Of a stretch of DNA of 64,000 nt, positions 38,001 through 49,000 are shown one piece after another. Source of the DNA: Brachionus manjavacas (Eukaryota; Rotifera; Eurotatoria; Ploima; Brachionidae); contig JAHQIY010000004.1 in assembly GCA_019054805.1 (NCBI GenBank), forward strand, positions 7,758,501-7,822,500. Direction: 5' to 3'. The stretch's first letter is position 1. Every line of letters begins with the position of its first letter. Under the pieces are notes generated by a model, which was not told the DNA's origin, did not search any database, and saw nothing but the letters and a program-made list of their open reading frames with translations. Made by a program: the position numbers and the translations under genes.

Positions 38001-41000
38001 ATTATTCTATTCGCCAGAAATAATTTTTTTTAATAAAGAGAAGGAGAGAGATGACGTCAAGGGTAGCTTCCTAAAGTAAAATAAAAAAGTTTTATTCGAA
38101 TTTTGAGTTATAGTTATATCTTACAGAAAATTTTAGAAATATTTCAAATTTGTCGCTTCTATTATTTTTTTTGAAAATCGGAAATTTTTTATCAGAATTT
38201 TATACAAAGTATCAGTAAGAATTCTTTATTAAGATACCTAAAAATTGCAAAAATATTATCTAAAAAATATCAGGTATATTCTTTTAATTATTTAACAGAT
38301 ATAAAAATTAAAGTAAAAATTAAAAAAATCAAGCTGATGCAAAATTTTAATTTGCTTGATTTAATTCTAACACTTTAATTAAAAACAAAATTAAGATGAT
38401 AATACACAAATGTGAACAAAAAGAGAGAGATGATTATTAAATTATTTCCATGGAATGAAAGTTTTGATTCAAAAATTTAATTCAGAATTAAGTTTCTTCT
38501 TTTTAATTTAAAAAAATATTAGAAGTGTTTTAAACCTTTAAGACAGTTTAATTAATTTAAATTATTGATAAAAAAGTCTCATAAATTATCAGTTTGTTTT
38601 TTGGAATCGGTAAATAAACAGAAAAGGATAGGAAATATCAAGACAGCAAAGGGTAGCAAGTGTTCAAGATTTAAAAATCAAAAAAAAAATTTCAAAGACT
38701 TGTAGTTCGATAATAAAATGAAAAATAAAAATGTGAGATGCGCGAATTCAAAATTTAATTAGATTTTAAAAAATATAAATTTTATTAATCAAGGTTAAAT
38801 GACCAAAAATTCCCTTAGCGTGAAACAATAACATTTTAATAAAGATAATTAAAATTATTTTCAAAGAGAAAAATTTTCATTCTTGGATCTTTAATTCATA
38901 AATACACAATTAAAAATTATAAAAAATAATCTAAATTTTTTCATGATTTTAAGTAGTTACGGAATGTGATAAAAAAAGTTTGTATAAGATTTAATCAAGA
39001 ATCTATTTAGCCAAAACATTCCTTTTATTCTTGTTAAACGACGTTTTAAATTAAAAACTTAAAAAATTTATTTACCTCTTAAATTTACATAACATATTGG
39101 ATCGCATACAAAATATACTCACATAATGTGAACATCATTTATTAAAGCTGATATATGATCCCAAGACTGAAAGCAGTATTCACCTTGATTAAAAAAATGT
39201 GGCCGAAATTTATTTTATTAAGAGACAAAAATAAAAAAAATGTTTTTTTTGAAATATTTTTAGAAAGCGTTGAAGCTTTGAATTTGCTTAAAAAAATAAT
39301 CTTAGCCTTTTTCACTTTTTCCAATGTATTTTTTTGGATCAAAAAATTTTCATTAATGTCTTTTAAATCCTATTCGTGTAAAAAGTTAGCAAAGATGGTT
39401 CATATAATATACGTTTTTTTACTAAAGCTGCTTGGTTTTAAAAAAGATTAACAACATTTTAGCCTTTGTCAATTTTCAGAGATTACGGAAAAATGGCTTT
39501 CATAAATGATCCGAGTGGCCAGAAACTTGGATCAAAATAAGTTTTTGAATTAATTATAGAACCAAATTAGCTATGAGGCGTACAAGTGAAACTACTTTCG
39601 AAAGAATTTATTCTTATTCAAAGTTCAAAATAATTAAAAGCTGATAATTGCTTTAAATTTATAGAAAAAGCTTTTTTGTCATAAATTTTTGGCTCTTACA
39701 AATAGAAAAACTATCAAAACTAATTTTGGATTTTTATTGATGCCATTATCATCAATTATTTACATTGAGAAAGCAGCAATTCATAAAATAGTTTTCCACT
39801 CTTGATAAAGAATTGCTGTGAATTTAATTACTAAACGACAAATTTCAAATATTGACTAAAATTCTTTAATTTAATGCCATCTAAAATTTGCTCAATCCAA
39901 TACATAGAGTATATACTTCCTCCTTCAAACTTAATTTCAAATTGACTTTAAATAATGTTCCGGAGAGGTAAATATTTTTCACTTACTCAATCGAAATTGG
40001 GCTTTCTTCCTTAAAAACTAGACTTTAGTTGAGAAAATTGAAAACACTCAAGGATACTTTTAAATTCAGATTTTGTTTTTACGGAAGTTTATATTATTTT
40101 TGATTTCTTCTTTATTATCGAGAATTTTTGATATTAAAGCTAGAGAAAAAGAGTAAAATATTTACATTTCAATCCTAATGAAAAATATTGGAAACAGTTC
40201 TACAAGCAGTGGTAGTTTACCTAGAAATGGCGGTATTTTTCGAAAAATTAGACTGAGACGTATACAAAAGAGTTTTTTTAGATATTTATGTGCTTTGATG
40301 CGGATGCACCCATATTTAATTTGATCTAAAAAAAATTTAAATTTAATGATACTTTTTAAAAAGAGAATGAATATGAGGAGAATTCACAAACCATACTGCG
40401 CTATAAACCAAGACCAATAGAGGAATTGGTCAAAGAGACCCGTTTTACCAGAAAAGAGATTCAATACATGTATCGAGGATTTAAACAAGAATGTCCCAGT
40501 GGAATAGTTACTGAACAAATGTTCAAAGAAATTTATTCCCATTTTTTTCCTCAAGGCGGTGAGTTGACAACGTAAAATTTTTAATTATTGCTCCACTAGC
40601 CTTAGTTTTTTCCTTCAGAATGTTCAAATTATGCTCGGTTAATCTTTGCCACGTTAGACCAAAACTCAGATGGTACAGCTAATTTTGAAGATTTTCTGGT
40701 GGGTTTATCTATATTGTCACGTGGAACAATCGATGAAAAACTAAGGTGGATTTTCAGTTTGTACGACATAAACAAAGACGGTAAAGTGACCAAAGAAGAA
40801 TTACAACTGGTTATAACTTCAATTTATGAGCTAATGGGAAAATTTACCAAACCTCAAATAGATGAAAATGCACCCAAGCAACATGTAGAAGTTGTTTTTA
40901 AAGTAAAGCTGTTTTTAAAAAAATAATTTTTTTTTGATTATTTTTTTAAAGAAATTTAATTCAAAACAAGATGGTGTAATCACCATAGAAGATTTTATGC

Positions 41001-41130
41001 AGACGTGCTATAATGTAATTTTTGTTTTAATTGAGCAAAAATTTATTAAAAAAAATTCAATCAATCAATCTTTTTTGTTAAGGATGAATCAATTTTAAAT
41101 TCAATGTCAACGCTAGATACGGTTTTTTGA
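28749..41130 (+). CDS. KCNIP: KChIP-family calcium sensor (Kv4 channel-interacting protein), shared core exons plus alternative first exons
   Basis: Core exons are 40364-40558, 40619-40902, 40952-41014 and 41083-41130. The core reads [33 protein letters not shown], then EF-hands and ends with DESILNSMS, all close to vertebrate KChIPs. EF1 is degenerate (CPSG), as in the family; EF2 is [14 protein letters not shown]3 is canonical [14 protein letters not shown]4 is [12 protein letters not shown], having lost the usual first and third ligands. The core starts with AG, so it needs an upstream exon ending one base into a codon; each of seven candidate first exons does this. With the longest first exon the protein is 290 aa, with the shortest 200 aa. 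KChIPs bind the Kv4 N-terminus and control surface expression and inactivation; the variable N-terminus sets membrane attachment and gating effects. Candidate AATAAA signals lie at 41161 and 41261. Confidence 0.92.
29032..29989. other. KChIP intronic sequence
   Basis: No exon supported. The plus-strand frame at 29631-29858 becomes Phe/Lys/Asn-rich and has no phase-1 donor. Confidence 0.4.
29990..30102 (+). repeat. Dispersed repeat, copy 3 of 3, between 36-bp direct repeats
   Basis: Carries CTCTGTGTCAGATCGAATC and GAGCGCCTCCCCATTATCC like the other copies. It is bracketed by near-identical 36-base direct repeats, 29954-29989 and 30118-30153, that contain ACCAAATTTTACTTTT. Those are longer than normal target-site duplications. 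Confidence 0.8.
30154..31612. other. KChIP intronic sequence
   Basis: About 1.5 kb of AT-rich DNA with nothing recognisable. Confidence 0.4.
31613..31658 (+). CDS. KChIP alternative first exon 2 ([15 protein letters not shown])
   Basis: Fifteen codons plus one base, ending AATG|GTAATT in phase 1. The peptide would form a short amphipathic helix. Too short for proof; supported by phase, donor and its place in the series. Confidence 0.5.
31897..31945 (+). CDS. KChIP alternative first exon 3 (predicted N-myristoylated)
   Basis: Reads [16 protein letters not shown] and ends AAAG|GTATAT in phase 1. Gly2 with Thr6 fits the N-myristoylation pattern. Vertebrate KChIP1 also begins MG and is myristoylated, so this is the best candidate for a KChIP1-like, membrane-anchored isoform. 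Confidence 0.6.
31946..33940. other. KChIP intronic sequence
   Basis: No additional phase-1 first exon was found. A frame starting [10 protein letters not shown] at about 32881 lacks a G|GT donor before its stop. Confidence 0.4.
33941..33968 (+). CDS. KChIP alternative first exon 4 (MESTSSSKK)
   Basis: Nine codons plus one base, with A-rich context before the ATG, ending AAAG|GTTTGT in phase 1. The donor is weaker than the others. Ser-rich, no lipid signal. Confidence 0.45.
33969..37808. other. KChIP intronic sequence with a (CT)n tract
   Basis: 3.8 kb without a supported exon. The only simple repeat is the CT tract at about 34157-34176. The minus-strand frame at 36224-36427 is noise-like. 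Confidence 0.4.
37809..37848 (+). CDS. KChIP alternative first exon 5 (acidic [13 protein letters not shown])
   Basis: Thirteen codons plus one base, ending TATG|GTGAGT in phase 1 with the best donor of the set. The peptide is strongly acidic with Tyr, and its G/C use (GACGACGAT) stands out from the AT-rich background. Confidence 0.65.
37849..39154. other. KChIP intronic sequence
   Basis: Nothing recognisable. Confidence 0.4.
39155..39434 (+). CDS. Possible KChIP first exon with hydrophobic N-terminus (weak)
   Basis: A 98-codon frame, long for this intron, ends in [14 protein letters not shown] with a possible phase-1 donor TTG|GTTTTA at 39434. A short form could start at 39395. A hydrophobic N-terminal helix recalls vertebrate KChIP4a, whose membrane-spanning N-terminus suppresses Kv4 inactivation. 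The donor is poor, much of the upstream frame is Phe/Lys-rich like chance translation, and an opposite-strand frame overlaps it. Confidence 0.25.
39955..39967 (+). CDS. KChIP alternative first exon 6 (MFRR)
   Basis: Four codons plus one base, ATGTTCCGGAGAG|GTAAAT, phase 1. The non-AT codons CGG AGA and the good donor argue for it, but four codons could occur by chance. Confidence 0.4.
40178..40232 (+). CDS. KChIP alternative first exon 7 (Ser/Gly-rich, closest to the core)
   Basis: Reads [18 protein letters not shown], ending GGCG|GTATTT in phase 1, only 131 bases before the shared exon at 40364. It is the most proximal start and so may serve the shortest primary transcript. Confidence 0.6.
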
Positions 41131-42674
41131 AGTCTTATTGAATCTGACAAGAAATTACACAATAAATCCTAAATTAAAATCCAAGTTTTGTTAAATTGTG
41201 AACATCTTATTGAAAAATTTGTTTTATTTATCCTTAATTGTAAATTATATTATTTTGTTCAATAAAACTTTATGTTTTTCGAATTTTAACCCTTTTTTTT
41301 TGGTATCAATATTTTATGAATTTCTTATTCGAATTCTTTATTTCAAAATAGAAATCATTAGGACTAATATATCTAGAAATCATTAAAAATCTTTTACGAG
41401 TCAATTACTAATTGTTTAGCGTTAGCTTAATAGAAAAATAATTGCCAAAAGAAAACTCTTATTTGTGAATCGAAAGAAGTTGAAAAGACTCAGAGTGAAT
41501 AATTAAAATTATAATAACAAAATAATACAGTAAATATAGGACATAAAAGTTAAACCCAACAAATATAATACAAGTGATGAAACTTCGAGTATTCATCTTA
41601 GTTTTGAGTACAAGTTATTTTTTTAAATTAAATTTTTAGGGGCTTATATAATTTTTTTTTCATGTGAGAGGAATTTTGATTTGATTGTTTTGATAATTGA
41701 TATATATGATAACTTAGTGGCCGTAGTTCTTGCTGCGACACCTAACATTTAGATTGTTTGACGCCATCACCGCCATTAGGCAGTGTGAAGCTGCAGTAGC
41801 CGATTCCATTAAATCTATGAAAAAGCAGCTTTGAAACCAGCGATCGACTTAGATTTTACCATATTCTATTTGATTACAAAAATTTTAATCTATCATATTT
41901 TCACATATTTTTGGTCAAATATTAAATTTAATTTTTCATAAAAAAAAATTTAATTTTTTTAATCTGCTTTTCTCGCTTTTTTTAAATATTATTAATTTAT
42001 ATTAAATTGAAATTATGATGTAAATACTGGCAGTATTTATGTGATTTTCATTCACTATTAAAAAGTAAACGTTGTTTTTAGCTATTCAAAAAAGTTCAGT
42101 TAATGTTTTTAGATACGTTCAAAAATTTTAATACATCAATCCAAGAAAATTAATAAATTTTTTTTTACTTTTTTTTAATTTAATGACGATATCTCATGAA
42201 AATATGGATCATGCTCAAAAAAAACATGAAGGAACATTGAATCAATTTAAGCTATCACAATCACAAGATTTGTGACTTATATCTTGTTATTTCAAAAAAT
42301 TATGCTTCTAAAAAAGAGATTGTGAATGATTATGAGGCTCAATGATAAGGTATATTTTTGTTCTAGTTTAATAAAATAACTTCTTCTCTCTTTTCAGATA
42401 CAGGACTCCAATATTTTATTTTAAATTTAACTATTTCTTTGGATATTTTATTGGTGATAAAAAAACAAGATGTGAAAAAATTTATAAAAGATTATTTTTA
42501 ATTGATATAAGTTATTACTGTATGGCAATATTTTTTAAAAGAAAAATCTTTTTTTAAAATCACAATGAATCAAATTGTTTATTATCTGTAAAGAGAGATA
42601 CAGAAAAGTAAAAAAAAGACTAAACATGATAAAAATATATTTATTATTTATTTGTGATCTCAAACTAACTGAAT
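41131..42674. other. KChIP 3' region and intergenic DNA
   Basis: Poly-A candidates for KChIP lie at 41161-41166 and 41261-41266. A GC-richer patch at about 41719-41850 has no ORF or repeat partner in the window. Confidence 0.45.
41161..41166 (+). terminator. Candidate polyadenylation signal of KChIP
   Basis: AATAAA 31 bases past the KChIP stop. A second AATAAA follows at 41261. Confidence 0.45.
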
Positions 42675-42992
42675 CTATTTGTACTTGTAATCAGGCGAAT
42701 AAGGTTTATTATCGTAGGTTTTTGACGGGTAATCATATTTATGAGGAATGTATTCATAGGTAAAGCCATAACTATAAGGCTTGTAATTGTAGCCATGATA
42801 CGGGTTAAAATCATAATACTTGGGAATATAATCATCTTTCATAAATTTATAGTCTGGATAAAATGTTCTATAGTAAACGTCCAATATTGATCTTGAATGA
42901 GCTAATTTTCCATCATTGTGACTATTTGTTTCTGCGCAAATAGATTGCAAAATCAAGCTGAAAACAGCTAAAAATAAAAGTCTATAATTCAT
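42675..42992 (-). CDS. Small secreted tyrosine-rich protein, 105 aa, single exon
   Basis: A clear signal peptide (MNYRLLFLAVFSLILQSICA, predicted cut after residue 20) is followed by 85 residues of which 20 are Tyr, with many Pro, Lys and Asp in patterns such as YNYKPYSYG and YDNKPYSPDYKYK. There is no Cys in the mature part. This composition occurs in structural, adhesive or cuticle-type secreted proteins, in which Tyr can be cross-linked or hydroxylated. The exact role is unknown. The gene stands alone between KChIP and SmG, transcribed away from SmG, with 438 bases between the two start codons. Candidate minus-strand AATAAA signals lie at 42640-42653. Confidence 0.75.
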   Translation of the reverse strand: MNYRLLFLAVFSLILQSICAETNSHNDGKLAHSRSILDVYYRTFYPDYKFMKDDYIPKYYDFNPYHGYNYKPYSYGFTYEYIPHKYDYPSKTYDNKPYSPDYKYK

Positions 42993-43430
42993 GCTTAATA
43001 AGTTTTGAGATATGTCGTGTTAAAATTAAAAAATGTTCTGATAATTTATAGATAAATTTTGGGTCATTTGATTCTTTTTATGAATATTTACATTATTTGT
43101 CATTACAATCTTTTATTTAACAAAAAATTAGTTCAATCCATTTCAAGGTTATTTGAGAAATTAATTATTTGGAGTAGGTTGTGGAGTCAAAAAATAGTTT
43201 CAGAATTATTTCAAAATCAAAGAATAAAAACTCAAATTTAATTTACAAAAAAATTAAAACCGAATATTTTCAAACTTAATTAAAAATTATAAAGCAAAAC
43301 TTAAATTATATTTAATTTTGCTCTTTTCATTTTTTGAAAAAAATGAAATGCTTCGCATTAAGATCAGTTTTAAAATTTCATCTAAATAATTTCAAAAGAA
43401 AAATTTAAAAAATAAAAGTAAAAATACAAA

Positions 43431-43776
43431 ATGAGCAAGGCTAATCCACCTGAATTAAAAAAGTAAAAAAATTTAACTAATTAATCTCGATTTTTACTTT
43501 CAATTTTTTCAAAAGGTTTATGGACAAGAAAGTTTCGTGTAATTTTTACTTGCTTCTAGTTGATCATTTTTATTTTTTTTATTTTATTTTATTTAAGTAA
43601 AAATTAATGGCAACAGATTAGTGACTGGAACCCTTAGAGGATATGATCCTTTTATGAATTTAGTAATTGATGAAGCCACTGAGCATGTCAGAGGTAGCAA
43701 TGTTATGAATCCTATTGGCATGGTCGTCGTAAGAGGTAATAGCGTTGTCATGATTGAAGCTCTTGAACGATTATAA
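43431..43776 (+). CDS. SNRPG: Small nuclear ribonucleoprotein G (SmG), 3 exons, 77 aa
   Basis: Exons 43431-43462, 43516-43538 and 43598-43776 join in phase. The protein starts [20 protein letters not shown], almost identical to human SmG, and contains the Sm1 box ([15 protein letters not shown]) and Sm2 box ([18 protein letters not shown]). SmG is one of seven Sm proteins that form the ring around U1, U2, U4 and U5 snRNAs in the spliceosome. Human SmG is 76 aa, so the model is complete. The introns are 53 and 59 bp, typical of this window. A poly-A signal follows at 43825. Confidence 0.97.
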
Positions 43777-46083
43777 TTTCACCCTCTGACTCATTGATTG
43801 TTAAATTGATTATTATTGTTTTAAAATAAAGTTTTTGAACCATTTATTTGGAAGTTTTTAAATACAAATATTTTTAAAATTAGTAAAGTTTGAATATCCT
43901 TTAAATTTCATTTTTATTCAAGTTCGATTTAAAAGAAGCTAAAAACCCTAAACTTGATTTATTGTTAATCAATTAAGGTTTTAAATTTCATTCTTAATTG
44001 GTTTTGTCATTTTGCTTGGTACTTGTCGAAATTTTTAAGAATTCTTTTATCAGTTTTGATTCAATGCCATTTAGTTTATTCCAAATGATTTCAGAAAAAA
44101 ATGTTTACCAAAAATTAATAAATTCTTTTTTAAAGTGAAATTAAACCTCTAATTTTACTCTAATATTTTTGCTTTTCTAGCTTCCGAGTGGATGGTGATT
44201 TTTTAGAATAAAGAGATCATCAAAAGAAAAAAATTTAACTATCAAATAATTGAGAAAAATATTAGGATTTTTTTATTTTTATTTTTAAAAATCATATACA
44301 CTTAAAACAATTTTTCAACTAATGATTCAGCTTTAGATTTTGAATGAAATTGATCTTTAAAAAAAGCTCAATAATTTGGTGAGCATCAAAATTATCTAAA
44401 ATTTTGGAAATCTAAAAAGATAGCTTTATTTAAAAATTTTTTAAAAATATTTCATCAAGGACAATCCTTAGAGTAATGCAGATTGAAAAGTTTTCGTGAC
44501 CAGGAAGAAATTTTAGGCTGATTCTAAATAAAAAGTTCAAGAAACTTGCCAAAGCTTTCTAGAAAATTTGACCTGAAGTTCATTAATTTTGAAAACAACT
44601 TATAAAACTACTGTTTCTAAACTACTGAATGCTAACAATTGACCAAAGAAAATTTTAAGAAATTCTTCAGCCATCTGACAAATTTTTCTTGTTTTTAATC
44701 TTTTTTTCAAAAATTCATAATATTATTTTTATTTTAAATCAAAAGATTTTATATTTTATTGTTTTCTCATTATTTTTCAAAAAGATATTCTGATATTAAA
44801 TTATAACTGAATAAATTTTGATTTTCAAATTGATTTTATAAGGACTAATTTTGAAGAATATATTTGAATTATTAATCTTTTAAGTATTAATTACGAAATT
44901 AAAAAGGTCCTTAGATTTTTAATTGAATTGAAAATTGCTTTTTAATTAAAAGTAAGGAACAAAAATATCTCTTGAAAATATTGTATCTCTTTAATTGAAA
45001 ATAAATTAAAAAAATAGCTTTTACGGAATATGCTGCATTCATTTTTGCAAGTAGAGATCGTTCATTCAATTCTTGGCTAATTTTCCATTAATTTTAGTTT
45101 GAAAACAAAAAGGAAATAATAAATTTCATGAATGAGAAATTTTTTTCTTAATTTTTTTAATTAAAAATAATTTAAGTCGAAATTCGGGACGATAATGGAT
45201 TAGACTAATGATTTTTAGCATGTTTGAAACATAAATATATTGGAAATATTTACAAAATTTAAAATAAAAAAGTTTATTTGATAATTTTTTTTTCTGATTA
45301 CACAACACAACAAATAATATCCATATATTAAGTTATTTTTTAATCTTATAAAACAATATAAAATTACACATGATATGATGTTTTTATAAATTTAGCACGA
45401 AACAAAATTGAATTCCGTTTTTAAACGGACATAAATCTGATATCCTTATTTTGCAGTTGTTTCATTTTTAAGGTAATTTTAATACATTTTGCTTTGTCAA
45501 TTATCTTTTTTTTTAAATACTTTATTAATATTAAAGAAGTTTTGGAATTATTAGTATCGTAAGGAAAAAAATTGATTTTCTTATATTCAAAGATTCAATT
45601 GAAACTTATTCCAAAGATTTATCTTAAATATGACACTTTTTTGAAAGATTTAGAATGATAACAAAAACGGAATGAAATAAGAAATAGTAATTCAGAAAAA
45701 AGGTAATGTAATGTTGCTTAATTAAACTGTTTGCAAATTCAGCTTTTATTTTAGATTAGAATTTTTGCGAGATTTCGCTTAAAACCAGTATATCATCATT
45801 TATAAATAAAAATGCTGTTTTAAAAAATTAGAATAAAAACTTTGACATATTCAATTTTGCAGACAATTCATCTTTTTTCAATTAAAAATTAATTTAAAAT
45901 ATTTGACAAATGATTTTTAAATCTCAAACCAAATCAGTAAAGCGTTTCATGAGTTTTAATAAATTTATTAATGCTTTTCAATTTCCGTCATAAATAATTT
46001 AATAAAATCATTTTTTTATAATCAAATAAAAATAAATCGAATTTTTATGTTTTGAATTGATAAATTTAGAATTTAAAAAAAAA
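43777..46083. other. Intergenic stretch between SmG and the guanylate cyclase
   Basis: 2.3 kb of AT-rich DNA. The minus-strand frame at 45126-45308 is noise-like. No repeats noticed. Confidence 0.45.
43825..43830 (+). terminator. Polyadenylation signal of SmG
   Basis: AATAAA about 50 bases after the SmG stop, followed by a T-rich stretch. Confidence 0.6.
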
Positions 46084-49000
46084 ATGGTTTACGGAATTTT
46101 GGTACAAAGTGTTCAGGTATTCTCAATTTTTTTAAGTGTATTTTTTTTTAAAAAATAATTATGAACAGGATGCCATAATTACCAAATTTGGCAAAGAATT
46201 GTGGGAGCAGTTGCAAGAATTTTTGAATTTTGATGGAAGCACTCTACTTCAAAAGAAGATATACTCAGACGAGTTATTTGGACAAATAATTGATGCTTTG
46301 ATTCTGTTCCGTCAGGAAGGTGATCACGATTACTACATGGAATTTTTCGGTAGATGGAGCAAAAAATTTCGATTAAATCTTAATTTTTGTTTGTAAAAAA
46401 GGAAATGCTTTTGTCGGATATTTTTCACATTATGGTTTCGAGAAAATTCTCCGTGTTGCTGGTCGAAATTTTAGGGATTTTTTATACTCAATTGACCAAC
46501 TTCATGATAGCAATAGATTCATGTTCCCACAAATGAAAAGTCCTCTGTTTTTTGTTGAATCAGAAGATGAAAATGGAGCCTATCTTCACTATCAGTAAAA
46601 TATAATTTAGATTAAAAAGATTCAAAATTTAAACTTTAATTATAGATCTACTAGACGTGGTTTTAATTATTATGTAATAGGACAAATAAAAGAATGTTGC
46701 AAGAGGTTTTATAATCAATCTTGTGAAGTCAGAATTCATGAAGACATATCTGATGACAAACGTAATTTTTAGACAAAAATAAATTGCATTTTAAAAACGA
46801 ATGGTTAAGACTTTAAAATTTTGGCTAAGTGTTTTTTATTTTTCTAAAACATCTTAAGCGAAAATAAGACAAAAATTAACTTTTGCTAAATGAGAATACA
46901 AATTAAAAAACGTTTATAATTTTTCACCCTGCGGCAGTCCAGAGCTTGTCCAATTTTCTCTTGAAGGAGTTTACTTAAGGTGCCTTTATCATTTCATCTA
47001 GTAGCGAGTTCCAACTGTTTGCTACTCGATTGCTATAAAATTCATGTCTTTGGTTGCAGCATCTCACTATTTTTCTTCTAAAGTATCCTCTGTGGTCTCC
47101 TCTAGAGTAAAGTAGATCTGGTTCTAGTGAATTTATGTCTTTTTTGGTGTATGGGCTCCAGACAGGTAATGCAAATTCGATTTGAGGTCTGATATAGCTA
47201 GTATACAATTTTTCCAGAGCTCAGGGTCTCTGTATGTGAAGACCGATATTTTGGAGACCTAATAATCTGTTTGCTTTTGGGGCGGCCGCATTTACTTGGT
47301 TTTTTGGTTTTAAGTCGTTTGAAATAAGTATTCCAAGGTATTAAGGTATATTCCAAAAAGTATTCCTTCCTGAGTTGTTTCTTTTCATTTTTGCCGATGT
47401 GAATAATTTTACATTTGTCAATGTCTAGTTTCATTGAGCAGATGTTAATGGTAAATTCAGAATAACAGATTATTCTTAGATACGACAAGATGAAAAAACA
47501 ATTTAAAAAATGTTTCAATTGAATCGATATTTTAATGTTTCAAATCATTTAATTATATTATTAAATTCTTTAATTATTATCAATTAAATTTGAAATCTAT
47601 TTTAAAAAATTATCTATTAATAAATTTAATTTTACCCAAGATTGATCTTTTATTCTAGGAACATTTAAATTTGATTATGCTTTTATTTTTATTGTTTTTA
47701 ATTAAAAATAATTCTTATAGTAAATTCAAGTGAATTAAATATTGATTTTTTTGCATTTTTATTACAGGAAGTGATCGGATTTGAAAAATGTTTACCTACT
47801 AAATTTCAAAATCAAATAAGTAGTAGAAAGATGTAGAAAAGTGACTGTTTAATGACGCATAAATCTAAAAATAACAAATAGTGTATCATTTAAGCCCAAA
47901 TCCTAGTCAAATAAATGTAGAAAACGTAATAAAATTTAAATTTGAGCAAGTGATTTTAGAATTTAGAGACTTCTCGGCCATGTTAAAACATTCTTAAATT
48001 ACGCTGCATTCTCTAAAGACATGTTTTAAATCTTCCCTTGTTAAATATTGTTAGATATTGATTAAGATTTTAGCTTTTAAATGCATTGGCCAAAGCTGGG
48101 TTTCGATTTATGACGCTGCAATATCGAACAAGGGAATGCGAAACAAAAAAAAAATAATAATTTTTTAAATAAATTGCAAAATTCTGTGGAAATTTTTTTA
48201 AAAATAGTTTTAAAAAAAATATATAAAAAATAAGTATTATCGTGGTTTTACGATAATACTTATTTGGACAAATAATTATCAGAATTTTTTTGTTGGGAAA
48301 AAAATATATTCTGGTGTAGATTATGTACTCTAAGTAACTTTCGAAGGCAGTTTGTCATTCTAATGGCGCGATAATTAGAAGAATCTGTAAAGAATGATAT
48401 CATTGATATTTTATCCATATTTGAGGGACTTTGTTATTATTTATTTTCTTATTTATTTGTTTTCTGTACCGAGCAAAAGATCCTTCAGATTAAAAAAAAA
48501 TAAAAATAAAATAAAGTTAAATAAAAAAAAAAAATAATAAAAATAAAATAGCTTTGAATAGAAGAAAATTAAAATTAGATAACGTAATTGCTCGATTTTA
48601 ACGACATGTCATTATACCTGGGTATTCAGAATTAATGACAGGGTCTTAAAACATTAAAAAGATTATTTAAAGACATGTCGGTAAATTCGAGAAAATACGT
48701 AATATTGAAATAATAGAGTTAGAGGATACTTTAATTTTAATTTTGCTATAAATCAATGTTAAAGAGCTGGACAACTTGATTAATTGTATTCAAGCTTAAG
48801 GTTGTTTTCTCATAATTATAGTTTCAGTTAATTATTTTAATTCAATAAGAAAAATTAGGCTATTTTTTATAAAAAAAAATTTTGCTACAACCATCAAATG
48901 AATAACAGGGAAAACCGCGAAAACTTTTTTTTTGAAATCAGAAAGAAAAAGTTTGCTTGTCCACTTTTCTGTTTTAAATAGTTTAACAAGATGTAATTTG

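Noticed and set aside
47198-47518. Minus-strand 106-codon frame as a gene
   Set aside because: Only part matches the LINE reverse transcriptase, and the rest is the wrong frame of the same dead element.
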